From positions 8,826 to 72,825 of the forward strand of contig DVHS01000122.1 in NCBI GenBank assembly GCA_018711985.1: DNA of 64,000 bases, in the 5' to 3' direction. This document shows positions 1 through 7,552 of this stretch, piece by piece (the stretch's first letter is position 1; every line of letters starts with the position of its first letter). The notes under the pieces are model-generated. The model worked only from the letters and a program-made list of their open reading frames with translations, ran no database searches and had not been told where the DNA came from. Source of the stretch: Egerieenecus merdigallinarum. GTDB taxonomy: Bacteria; Bacillota; Clostridia; Christensenellales; Aristaeellaceae. Position numbers and translations under genes: made by a program.

Positions 1-606
1 AAAGGGCTCCCCCAGGGCAAGCTCCGTCATGCGGTTGAGCTTGAAGAGGCGGTAGTCTTGGCGCAGGGTGCAGTACCCCCACACATACCAGCTGGACCAA
101 TGGAAAACCAGATAGTAGGGCTCCATCCGTCTGCGGGAATTGCCGCCGGGGGCGTAGTAGCAGAAGGCGATTTCCCGGCTGGTGTCCATGGCCTGGCGGA
201 TGCGCTCGATTTTCGGCGCCAGGGAATCCCGGTACCAGGAAGAAAGGTCAATGAGCAGGTTCTGGCTGCCGGGCATCAGCGTGGAGGCACCGGGGGACAG
301 CTTTTCCATGAGCTGCGCGTACCGGTTGGTGCCGCTGACGCTGTCCAGGCTGCGAAGCCCGGCCAGGATGGCCTGCATGTCCCCGGAAGTGAGCAAAGTG
401 CTGTCAATCCGGTACCCTTCCATGATGGATATGCCGCCGCCCTGCCCCTGGATGGTCACCAGGGGAATACCCGCCCGGCACAGGGCTTCCACGTCCCGCT
501 GGATGGTGCGCCGGGATACCTCGAAGGTTCGGGCCAGCTGGGGCGCGGTAACCCGCTCCTGCTGCAACAGCAGCGCCAGGATGCCAATGAGGCGGTCAAT
601 CTTCAT
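1..606 (-). CDS. WYL-domain transcriptional regulator with DeoR-type HTH (3' end outside window)
   Basis: The reading frame starts at ATG 606-604 and is still open at base 1, giving 202 residues without a stop. Residues 1-60 form a DeoR/HTH_11-type winged helix (VSRRTIQRDVEAL). From about residue 140 a WYL domain follows, with the typical EPYYLVFHWSSWYVWGYC stretch. The family includes DNA-binding regulators thought to sense small ligands or nucleotides through the WYL domain. A GGAAGG ribosome site lies upstream of the ATG. It is on the same strand as the GH88/DUF2264 pair, downstream of their terminator, so local control of that module is possible but unproven. The C-terminal part is missing because of the window edge, not because the gene is broken. 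Confidence 0.85.
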   Translation of the reverse strand, partial: MKIDRLIGILALLLQQERVTAPQLARTFEVSRRTIQRDVEALCRAGIPLVTIQGQGGGISIMEGYRIDSTLLTSGDMQAILAGLRSLDSVSGTNRYAQLMEKLSPGASTLMPGSQNLLIDLSSWYRDSLAPKIERIRQAMDTSREIAFCYYAPGGNSRRRMEPYYLVFHWSSWYVWGYCTLRQDYRLFKLNRMTELALGEPF

Positions 607-691
607 GGAAGCCCTTCCTTTCGTTTTCAGCATAGCACGAACGCGGGACAACAGGGTGTCATGTTTGCCACCCCATGTGCATGTTTTGTGG

Positions 692-725
692 AAAAAAGCC
701 CCGGAACCTGGTACGGCTCCGGGGC
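692..725 (-). terminator. Rho-independent terminator after the GH88 gene
   Basis: Read on the minus strand, an 8-bp GC-rich stem (GCCCCGGA/TCCGGGGC, with inner pairs) is followed at once by six T residues. It lies 6 bases beyond the GH88 stop codon and separates that unit from the WYL regulator. Confidence 0.85.
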
Positions 726-730
726 GGCGT

Positions 731-1834
731 TTACAGCCAGAGCATGGGGTCCTGCCCGGTGAGCTTGGCCAGAGCTTCCACCAGGAAATAGTCCCCGTAG
801 GTGATGTTGGTGTGCCGGCCCGCGCCATCGTCGTGGTAGCTGGCGGTGCAGTGGGTGAGCAGGCCCAGACGGTCGGCGGACCAGTCGCAGCAGTGGGTCA
901 GCAGCCCATCCACCAGCCGCAGCGCGGCCTCGTGATAGGTTTGATTGCCGGTGAGCTTGGCCAGTTCCAGCAGGCCGCAGGCAGCCACGGCGCCGGCGAT
1001 GTTGTCCAGGCGCTCCTCCTCCGGCGGCTGGCAGAAGTCGCAGTCCGTCAGTCCATCGGGACGGATGTGCGCCATGAAGTATCCGGCAATCTTCTCCGCG
1101 GCGGCAAGGTAACGGGACTCATGGATATTCAAATGCGCCAGGGTAAAGCCGTACAGCCCCCAGGCCTGCCCACGGCTCCAGCTGGAACCCAGGCAATACC
1201 CCTGACCGGCGTGTTCCTTCACCCGTGCGCCGGTTTCCGGGTCAAACTCGATGATGTGGCTCACCGAACCGTTTTCCCGGATGAACTCCCGGGCGCAGGT
1301 GTCCGCATGGATGGTGGCCACCTTGGCAAAGCGGGGGTCCTTGGTCTGCCGGGAGGCCCAGAAGAGCAGGGACAGGTTCATCATGCAGTCGATGATGGCA
1401 TAGCCCCGCTGCTCAAAGCCGTTCCATGCGCGGATGTAGCCCACGGGGCTGAAGCGTCCCATGAGCAGGCTGGCGGCATGCAGGGTATCCGTATGGGCTT
1501 GGGCGTCGCCGGTGAGCTTCCAGTCCGCGCCGCAGGAAAGCAGGTACATGAACCCTACGTCGTGGTTCAGGTGGGTGAAGCGGCGGAATTCCGCGGTGAG
1601 CAGCTCTTCCGTGCGCCGGGCTTCACGGAGAAAAGCCTCGTCGCCGGTGATAGCGTAGAACTGCCACATGAGCCCGGGCCAGAAACCGCCGGTCCACCAG
1701 CTGTTGCCATCGTAGGGGGAGGGAATCCAGCGGCCGTTTTCGCTCTTGTAGGGGATGAGCCCCTCTGCGGCGGCCAGAGCTGCGGAAGCGCGGAACTTTT
1801 CCGCGGCGCGTTGCAGGGTTGCCTTATAATCCAT
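731..1834 (-). CDS. GH88 unsaturated glucuronyl hydrolase
   Basis: This 367-residue protein matches GH88 unsaturated uronyl hydrolases, which remove the 4,5-unsaturated uronate left on oligosaccharides by polysaccharide lyases. Visible family marks are NHDVGFMYL and IIDCMMNLSLLFWAS, which hold the two active-site Asp residues, plus SSWSRGQAWGLYGF and NITYGDYFLVEAL near the end. There is no signal peptide, so it acts in the cytoplasm on imported sugars. It overlaps the end of the DUF2264 gene by 11 bp, so the two are probably translationally coupled. ATG 1834 is 15 bases from the GGAGG site. An in-frame TTG at 1840 sits 9 bases from it and may be the true start. The substrate (host glycosaminoglycan or a plant or bacterial uronide) cannot be told from the sequence. 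Confidence 0.88.
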   Translation of the reverse strand: MDYKATLQRAAEKFRASAALAAAEGLIPYKSENGRWIPSPYDGNSWWTGGFWPGLMWQFYAITGDEAFLREARRTEELLTAEFRRFTHLNHDVGFMYLLSCGADWKLTGDAQAHTDTLHAASLLMGRFSPVGYIRAWNGFEQRGYAIIDCMMNLSLLFWASRQTKDPRFAKVATIHADTCAREFIRENGSVSHIIEFDPETGARVKEHAGQGYCLGSSWSRGQAWGLYGFTLAHLNIHESRYLAAAEKIAGYFMAHIRPDGLTDCDFCQPPEEERLDNIAGAVAACGLLELAKLTGNQTYHEAALRLVDGLLTHCCDWSADRLGLLTHCTASYHDDGAGRHTNITYGDYFLVEALAKLTGQDPMLWL

Positions 1835-3629
1835 GGGCAAGGGTAAGCACCTCCTGTGGAATTTGCTGGGGAAGGTTATCACCGGTATCGCAGTAAACGG
1901 CGCAGAGCAGCGTGCTTTCCCCGGGCGGCAGCTGCGCCAGCAGGGAAGGAAGCGCCGTGCGGGGATAGAGAAGATTGGTATTGCATTCCACCTGAATGAC
2001 CTGGCCCTCCTCGTAGCCGGTCAGGGCATAGATGGCACTGGTACCGCGCGCGCCGTGGGCAGCGGCATGGTCCGCACTCGATAGCGGACAGGACCGCACA
2101 CGCTCGCAGGGACGCGCCCCCGCCCAGTCCCTGGGCACGGCGAAGGCGCCCTCCGCGGCCTCCACAGGGTATTCGTTGCGGATGACATGCTTGCGTACAT
2201 GCCACATGCCCCAGGGCGCAATCACCGTGCGGATGGTTACGCCTTCCATGGGCCGCCAGGTAAAATAAAGACGGTCGGCGGTCAGCTGGAAGCTGTCGCA
2301 GCCGCTGCGGGCATGCCACAGGTCGCGCCCCACGCGCTTTACCGCCAGCATGGAGTCATAGGCTCCCTTGGCCAGGGTGGAGGCCTCCTTGACCACGGAG
2401 AAGGCAAAGTGGGTGGAGTAGGCAAATTTCTCGTACTTTTCATCTTCATGCATGTGCTCGTAGGCGTGGTTGCCCGCGGTGTAGGCCACCACCTGCCGGT
2501 TTTCCGGGTCACGGGTGAGCAGCAGGCGCACATGCTCGTCCAGGAAGCGCAGGGGCGGCATGTAGGGCTTTTCCTCTGCCTGCCAGAAGGGATGCTCCTG
2601 CGGCAGCGCCAGGGCAAAAAACGCCTTCAGGCCCCAGTAGGGAGAGCCGGGAGCGTTATATCCTTCGGAGATGCACAGGTTGGGATAGCCGTAGCCCACC
2701 GTCAGCACGCCGTCCCGGTCAAAGATGGGCAGATGCAGCCAGGCGCGCAGGTTCCGCAGCAGCAACCCCTTGATCTCACCCCAGCCAAGGCCCTCCGCCG
2801 TGACGCCGGCAAAGGCCATAGCCGCCCAGAAGGAGCACTGGGCGAAGCGGTAGGTCAGGCTCCGGCCATAGGGCAGGGCGCGTCCTTCACCATCAAACCA
2901 GCAGGCAAAGCGGGGCGCGATGAGCCGGGCGCGCTCCACAAACCGGGCGCAGCGCTCCGGGTCTTCCCGTCCCATGACCGCCGCGTAAATCAGGCTGTAA
3001 AAATGGAAGCCCCACAGGGTATAATAGTCCCGCTGGGTGGCCTTGTCGAAGTACCAGCCATCGCCCACATAGTGGCTTTCCATCAGGTCCAGATCCTCCC
3101 GCATGCGGGCCTCATCCATGGGCTGGCCAGCCTGACGCAGCCCCAGGTTGACCAGGATGCGGAAAAAGCGCCAGTTGTTCCGGGGCATATCATAGGCATT
3201 GATCTGTCCCAGCCACCGGCAAAGGCGCTCCTGCTGGGAAGCGGTAAGCTCTCCAAGAAAGCGCTCCGGTACCAGGCAAAGCCCCACGCCCAGCACTGCC
3301 ATTTCCACCATGCGCTGGTCAAAGTCCCCGATGTCTCCCCAGTATTCCGGGTCCTGGGGGTCCGTGCCGTGGATCAGGCCTTCCCGCCACAGGGGCCAGA
3401 ATTCCTCCGCCTGGGGACAGTGGCCCACCAGCATGGGTACCAGCGCCCAGAGCACCCGGGAAAAGCCCTCCATGCCGGCGATGTCCTCGGAATAGTGCGC
3501 GGAGCCGTAGCCAGGGATCATGCGCGCCTTGCCGGGCGTCAGACAGGCCAGGGTGGGACGGATAATATCCGCCGCGGCCCGGGCAAGGTCCTCCCGGGTG
3601 CGCAAGGGATTGGAGGAAAGGACTTGCAT
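1824..3629 (-). CDS. DUF2264 family protein (putative glycoside hydrolase)
   Basis: This 601-residue cytoplasmic protein opens with the DUF2264 signature (NPLRTREDLARAAADII, then GSAHYSEDIAGMEGFSRVLWALVPML) and keeps the family's all-alpha, probably toroid, pattern over its first 350 residues before a beta-rich C-terminal part. From memory, some DUF2264 proteins are assigned to CAZy family GH154 with beta-glucuronidase activity; I hold this loosely. Pairing with GH88 supports a role in uronic-acid oligosaccharide breakdown. ATG 3629 was chosen because the family N-terminus begins here and a GAGG lies upstream; an open frame extends to 3686 without homology. It is the first gene of the two-gene unit and lies about 80 bases from a consensus promoter. 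Confidence 0.82.
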   Translation of the reverse strand: MQVLSSNPLRTREDLARAAADIIRPTLACLTPGKARMIPGYGSAHYSEDIAGMEGFSRVLWALVPMLVGHCPQAEEFWPLWREGLIHGTDPQDPEYWGDIGDFDQRMVEMAVLGVGLCLVPERFLGELTASQQERLCRWLGQINAYDMPRNNWRFFRILVNLGLRQAGQPMDEARMREDLDLMESHYVGDGWYFDKATQRDYYTLWGFHFYSLIYAAVMGREDPERCARFVERARLIAPRFACWFDGEGRALPYGRSLTYRFAQCSFWAAMAFAGVTAEGLGWGEIKGLLLRNLRAWLHLPIFDRDGVLTVGYGYPNLCISEGYNAPGSPYWGLKAFFALALPQEHPFWQAEEKPYMPPLRFLDEHVRLLLTRDPENRQVVAYTAGNHAYEHMHEDEKYEKFAYSTHFAFSVVKEASTLAKGAYDSMLAVKRVGRDLWHARSGCDSFQLTADRLYFTWRPMEGVTIRTVIAPWGMWHVRKHVIRNEYPVEAAEGAFAVPRDWAGARPCERVRSCPLSSADHAAAHGARGTSAIYALTGYEEGQVIQVECNTNLLYPRTALPSLLAQLPPGESTLLCAVYCDTGDNLPQQIPQEVLTLAHGL

Positions 3630-3708
3630 GATGGTCAACCTCGTTTCAGTGGGAAATGCATGGCACATATGCGCCAAAAATAGCATGAATCAGACAACTT
3701 TTTACCTT

Positions 3709-3737
3709 ATTATATCGGCCTGGTGGCGGGGTGTCAA
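3709..3737 (-). promoter_or_regulatory. Consensus sigma-A promoter for the DUF2264-GH88 operon
   Basis: Read on the minus strand there is TTGACA, a 17-base spacer and TATAAT. Both hexamers match the consensus perfectly at optimal spacing. A promoter this strong for a catabolic operon implies a repressor or other control. No clear palindromic operator was found between it and the ATG. Confidence 0.9.
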
Positions 3738-3809
3738 TTCCTAAAGGGCAGGCGGAAAATGGTGGAAAAACTGTTCATAAAAATTTCATGAAAAAACCCG
3801 TCGAAACCC

Positions 3810-3838
3810 TTGACTTTTTTTCAGGACGGTGCTATCTT
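3810..3838 (+). promoter_or_regulatory. Sigma-A promoter of the hrcA operon
   Basis: TTGACT and TATCTT are separated by 17 bases. The CIRCE element begins 12 bases after the -10 box, so it covers the expected transcription start, the usual repressor position. Confidence 0.85.
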
Positions 3839-3849
3839 TAGTCTCGAAG

Positions 3850-3876
3850 TTAGCACTCACGTCCATCGAGTGCTAA
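3850..3876 (+). promoter_or_regulatory. CIRCE operator (HrcA binding site)
   Basis: This is a perfect CIRCE inverted repeat: TTAGCACTC, nine spacer bases, GAGTGCTAA. HrcA binds it and represses the chaperone operon until heat stress draws GroE capacity away. It lies between the promoter and the hrcA ribosome site, so the operon is autoregulated. Confidence 0.98.
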
Positions 3877-3902
3877 CAACCCCCGGAAGGAGGGAATAAG
3901 CT

Positions 3903-4934
3903 ATGGAGATGGACGAAAGAAAGCTTCGCATTTTGCAAGCGATTATCGACGACTATATCCTGACGGCGGTTCCGGTGGGTTCGCGGACGATCTCCAAGAA
4001 ATACGACATGGGACTGAGCTCCGCCACCATCCGCAATGAGATGAGCGATTTGGAGGAGCTGGGTTACCTGGATCAGCCCCACGTATCTGCCGGACGGGTA
4101 CCTTCGGCGAAGGCCTACCGGCTTTATGTGGATGAGCTGCTCAAGCGAGGCCGGATTCCTTCGGCCAATATCGATGCGGTTCGGGAGCATTTCCAGGGCC
4201 GGGTGCAGCAAATGGGCGACGTGATTGATCACGCGGCCCAGGTGCTCTCCAGCCTGACGCATTACACCGCGGTGGTACTTCCCCCCAAGGGGCGGGAACC
4301 CCGCATCCGCACACTGCAACTGGTGCCGGTGAGCGCGGTGAGTGCGCTGGTGGTGATCGTGACGGACAGCGGTATTGTGCGGGACACGGTGATCCGTATC
4401 TCGGACCAGCTGGACAGCGATGCCCTGTATGCCATTTCCCGCATGTTGACCAAGGAGCTGGCAGGATTGACGCTGGGGGAGGCCGGGGCGCGGATTCCCG
4501 AGATCAGCCGCCGGATGCAACGCAATGAAGCGGTGCTGTCCGGGGTGCACCAGTTGTTGAACGATGCGGGCGAAAAGCCCGTGGGTCACGTGGCCGTGGG
4601 CGGCAGCAGCAATATGCTCAGTTACCCCGAGTACAGTGACGTAGAGAAGGCCCGCAACTTCCTCAGCCTCATGGAAACGCGTGATAAGCTGGCCAAGATC
4701 ATTGCCAATCAGGGCGAGATGGCCTTTACCGTGCGCATCGGTCCCGAAACCGGCGTGCCGGAGATGGCGGATTGCTCCATTGTGACCGCCACCTACCAAT
4801 CCGGCGGTGGACGGAAAGGCACCATTGGCATCATCGGTCCCACGCGCATGCAGTACAGCAAGGTGCTCTCCATTCTAGGCACCATGGGCCAGCAGCTGAG
4901 CCGCTTGCTGCAGGAGTCGGAGGACAATGTTTAG
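3903..4934 (+). CDS. hrcA: Heat-inducible transcription repressor HrcA
   Basis: HrcA represses class I heat-shock genes by binding CIRCE. The 343-residue product has the family length. An N-terminal winged helix covers roughly residues 1-80 (ERKLRILQAIIDDYI, PVGSRTISKKY, SSATIRNEMSDLEELGYL, QPHVSAGRVPS), followed by the GAF-like HrcA domain to about residue 335. A strong GGAAGGAGG lies just upstream of ATG 3903; a second ATG at 3909 is possible. It is the first gene of hrcA-grpE-dnaK-dnaJ and is preceded by its own operator. Its last 8 bases overlap grpE. Confidence 0.98.
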   Translation: MEMDERKLRILQAIIDDYILTAVPVGSRTISKKYDMGLSSATIRNEMSDLEELGYLDQPHVSAGRVPSAKAYRLYVDELLKRGRIPSANIDAVREHFQGRVQQMGDVIDHAAQVLSSLTHYTAVVLPPKGREPRIRTLQLVPVSAVSALVVIVTDSGIVRDTVIRISDQLDSDALYAISRMLTKELAGLTLGEAGARIPEISRRMQRNEAVLSGVHQLLNDAGEKPVGHVAVGGSSNMLSYPEYSDVEKARNFLSLMETRDKLAKIIANQGEMAFTVRIGPETGVPEMADCSIVTATYQSGGGRKGTIGIIGPTRMQYSKVLSILGTMGQQLSRLLQESEDNV

Positions 4935-5550
4935 ACAGCGAACAAAGAAAGGCAGCGACATGAGCCGAATGGATAAAAAGGAGAAGAAACAAATGGAGAT
5001 GGAGCAACAGGCGCGGGAGGAAGCGCTGGAAGAGGAACTTGAAGCAGAGCTCCCCGTTCAGGAAGCGCAGCCCCAGGAAGCGCAACCTGCCGCCCCCACC
5101 CAGGAGGAACTGGACGCCGCCAAGGCCCAGGCAGAGGAATACCTCACCCTGGCCCAGCGCGTGCAGGCTGACTTTGATAACTTCCGCCGGCGGAATGAAT
5201 CCGTTCGTGCGGACGCCTATAACGAAGGTATCCGTTCCCTGGCGGCCGTGCTGCTGCCCGTGATGGATAACCTGGAAAGGGCCGTGGACGCGGCCAAGGA
5301 TTCTCCCGATGCGCAGCTTCGGGAAGGCGTCGGGCTGGTGCTTCGCCAGCTCAGCGAAGTGTTCCAGAAGCAGGGCATCACCCCCATCGACCGGCTGGGC
5401 GAGAAATTCGACCCCAACCTGGAAAATGCCCTGATGCAGGGCACGGCCGAGGATGGGGAGCCTGGCACTGTGTGTCAGGTGTTCCAAAAAGGGTATCAAC
5501 TGGGCAAGTACGTGCTGCGGCACGCTATGGTCAAGGTTGTACCCGACTAA
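4927..5550 (+). CDS. grpE: Nucleotide exchange factor GrpE
   Basis: GrpE releases ADP from DnaK and acts as a dimer. The 207-residue protein has a charged, Glu/Gln-rich N-terminus, a long coiled coil (about residues 45-120, including QADFDNFRRRNE) and the C-terminal beta-wing domain (GITPIDRLGEKFDPNLENALMQ, QVFQKGYQLGKYVLRHAMVKVVPD). ATG 4927 overlaps the hrcA stop region and has GGAGG just upstream. A second ATG at 4960 (MSRMDKKEKK) is an alternative start. The spacing implies cotranscription with hrcA. Confidence 0.97.
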   Translation: MFRQRTKKGSDMSRMDKKEKKQMEMEQQAREEALEEELEAELPVQEAQPQEAQPAAPTQEELDAAKAQAEEYLTLAQRVQADFDNFRRRNESVRADAYNEGIRSLAAVLLPVMDNLERAVDAAKDSPDAQLREGVGLVLRQLSEVFQKQGITPIDRLGEKFDPNLENALMQGTAEDGEPGTVCQVFQKGYQLGKYVLRHAMVKVVPD

Positions 5551-5562
5551 AATAGACGGATC

Positions 5563-5580
5563 AGGAGCAAGGCTCCTTTT
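5563..5580 (+). promoter_or_regulatory. Small hairpin between grpE and dnaK
   Basis: A 6-bp stem (AGGAGC/GCTCCT, 3-base loop) is followed by a short T run. It is too short to be a convincing terminator. It may be an attenuator or RNA-processing signal, and its arms recur in the larger dnaK-dnaJ hairpin. Confidence 0.4.
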
Positions 5581-5641
5581 CCCATAAAGATTGACTACAT
5601 CCAATACAAGCTGAATGGTGTTTATAAGGAGGACATGGATT

Positions 5642-7465
5642 ATGAGCAAGATCATCGGTATTGACTTGGGCACTACCAATAGTTGTGTGGCTGTAATGGA
5701 AGGCGGCAAGCCTGTTGTAATTCCCAACGCGGAAGGTAGCCGTACCACGCCTTCTGTGGTGGCTTTCACCAAGGATGGCGAGCGTCTGGTGGGCCAGGTG
5801 GCAAAGCGCCAGGCCGTAACCAACCCGGAGCGCACCGTTATTTCCATTAAGCGCCAGATGGGTACGTCCCACAAGATTAACATTGACGGCAAGGAGTATA
5901 CCCCCCAGGACATCAGCGCTATGATTCTGACCCGCATGAAGGAATCTGCCGAGGCGTATCTGGGCGAAACCGTTACCCAGGCGGTTATCACCGTGCCTGC
6001 TTACTTCAACGACAGCCAGCGTCAGGCCACCAAGGATGCCGGCCGTATCGCGGGCCTGGAAGTCATGCGTATCATCAATGAGCCCACTGCCGCGTCTCTG
6101 GCCTATGGCCTGGACAAGGAAGGCAACCAGAAGATCCTGGTGTACGACCTGGGCGGCGGCACCTTCGATGTGTCTATCCTGGATATTGGCGATGGCGTGT
6201 TTGAGGTTCGCGCTACCAACGGTAATACCCACCTGGGCGGCGATGACTTTGATGAGCGTATCATTGACTACATTGCCGAGAGCTTCAAGAAGGAGAACGG
6301 CATCGACCTGAAGCAGGATCGTATCGCTTACCAGCGCTTGAAGGAAGCGGCGGAGAAGGCCAAGATTGAGCTGTCCGGCACCATGACCGCCAACATCAAC
6401 CTGCCCTTCATTACCGCGGATGCCACCGGCCCCAAGCACCTGGATATGACCCTGACCCGTGCAAAGTTTGAGGAGCTGACCCGTGACCTGGTGGATGCCA
6501 CCATCGAGCCCATGCGCAAGGCCCTCAGCGATGCCAACCTGACCTATGACCAGATCGATAAGATCATCCTGGTGGGCGGTTCCACCCGTATCCCCGCGGT
6601 GCAGGAGGCCGTGAAGAAGGTTACCGGCAAGGAGCCCTTCAAGGGCATTAACCCCGATGAGTGCGTGGCCATTGGCGCGGCCATTCAGGGCGGCGTGCTT
6701 GGCGGCGAGGTCAAGGACGTGCTGCTGCTGGACGTGACGCCCCTGTCTCTGGGCCTGGAGACCGAGGGTCACATCTTCACCCGCCTGATTGACCGGAACA
6801 CCACCATCCCCACCAGCAAGAGCCAGGTGTTCTCCACCGCCGCAGACGGCCAGACCACCGTGGAGATCAACGTGCTCCAGGGCGAGCGCCAGATGGCCTA
6901 CGACAACAAGTCCCTGGGCCGCTTCCAGCTCACCGGTATCGCGCCCGCGCCCCGTGGCGTGCCGCAGATCGAGGTTACCTTCTCCATTGACCGTAACGGC
7001 ATTGTGAACGTATCTGCCAAGGATAAGGCCACCGGCAACGAGCAGAAGATCACCATCACCGCCTCCACCAACCTGACGGAGGAAGAGATCAACCAGCGCG
7101 TGAAGGAAGCTGAGCAGTACGCTGAGCAGGACAAGAAGCGCAAGGAAGAGGTGGAGACCCTCAACCATGCCGACAGCCTGATCTACGAAATGGAAAAGCA
7201 GCTGCGTGAGAATGGCGATAAGCTCTCCGCAGAGGACAAGAACACCGTCCAGAGCGAGATTGATGCCTTCAAGAAGGTTCGCGAGGGCGGCAAGGCGGAT
7301 GAAATCAAGAACGCCATGGAAGGCTTCACCCAGAAAGTGTATGCCATCTTTGGCAAGCTGTATCAGCAGCAGGGCGGCGAGGGCCAGGTTCCGCCTGAGA
7401 ATGGCCCCACTGCCGGCAGCACCAACCCTGACGGCACTGTGAACACCGAAGGCGACGTGCGTTAA
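5642..7465 (+). CDS. dnaK: Molecular chaperone DnaK (Hsp70)
   Basis: This ATP-driven Hsp70 folds and holds client proteins with DnaJ and GrpE. It has 607 residues. The nucleotide-binding domain (1 to about 358) carries IGIDLGTTNSCVAV, VYDLGGGTFDVSIL and ILVGGSTRIPAV. The interdomain linker DVLLLDVTPLSLG is near residue 360. The beta substrate-binding domain runs to about 505, then the helical lid and a Gly/Asn/Thr-rich tail ending GDVR. The start is ATG 5642, preceded by AAGGAGG; an in-frame ATG at 5615 has no ribosome site. Codon choice (many CGT and GGT) differs from neighbours and fits very high expression. Confidence 0.99.
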   Translation: MSKIIGIDLGTTNSCVAVMEGGKPVVIPNAEGSRTTPSVVAFTKDGERLVGQVAKRQAVTNPERTVISIKRQMGTSHKINIDGKEYTPQDISAMILTRMKESAEAYLGETVTQAVITVPAYFNDSQRQATKDAGRIAGLEVMRIINEPTAASLAYGLDKEGNQKILVYDLGGGTFDVSILDIGDGVFEVRATNGNTHLGGDDFDERIIDYIAESFKKENGIDLKQDRIAYQRLKEAAEKAKIELSGTMTANINLPFITADATGPKHLDMTLTRAKFEELTRDLVDATIEPMRKALSDANLTYDQIDKIILVGGSTRIPAVQEAVKKVTGKEPFKGINPDECVAIGAAIQGGVLGGEVKDVLLLDVTPLSLGLETEGHIFTRLIDRNTTIPTSKSQVFSTAADGQTTVEINVLQGERQMAYDNKSLGRFQLTGIAPAPRGVPQIEVTFSIDRNGIVNVSAKDKATGNEQKITITASTNLTEEEINQRVKEAEQYAEQDKKRKEEVETLNHADSLIYEMEKQLRENGDKLSAEDKNTVQSEIDAFKKVREGGKADEIKNAMEGFTQKVYAIFGKLYQQQGGEGQVPPENGPTAGSTNPDGTVNTEGDVR

Positions 7466-7482
7466 CAAGGGATGGTGAAGGA

Positions 7483-7513
7483 CAGGAGCATCTCCAGGGC
7501 GGAGATGCTCCTG
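7483..7513 (+). promoter_or_regulatory. Long perfect hairpin between dnaK and dnaJ
   Basis: There is a perfect 13-bp stem (CAGGAGCATCTCC with its complement) and a 5-base loop, 17 bases after the dnaK stop. The usual T run is missing (CCTGTGTACT follows). It is best read as a transcript-stabilising or partly terminating element that lowers dnaJ relative to dnaK. Confidence 0.6.
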
Positions 7514-7552
7514 CCTGTGTACTCCCCACAGAGGTTGTGAGGTGGATAAACA

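Noticed and set aside
1..606. Truncated pseudogene at the window start
   Set aside because: The frame is intact up to base 1. It is cut by the window edge, not by mutation.
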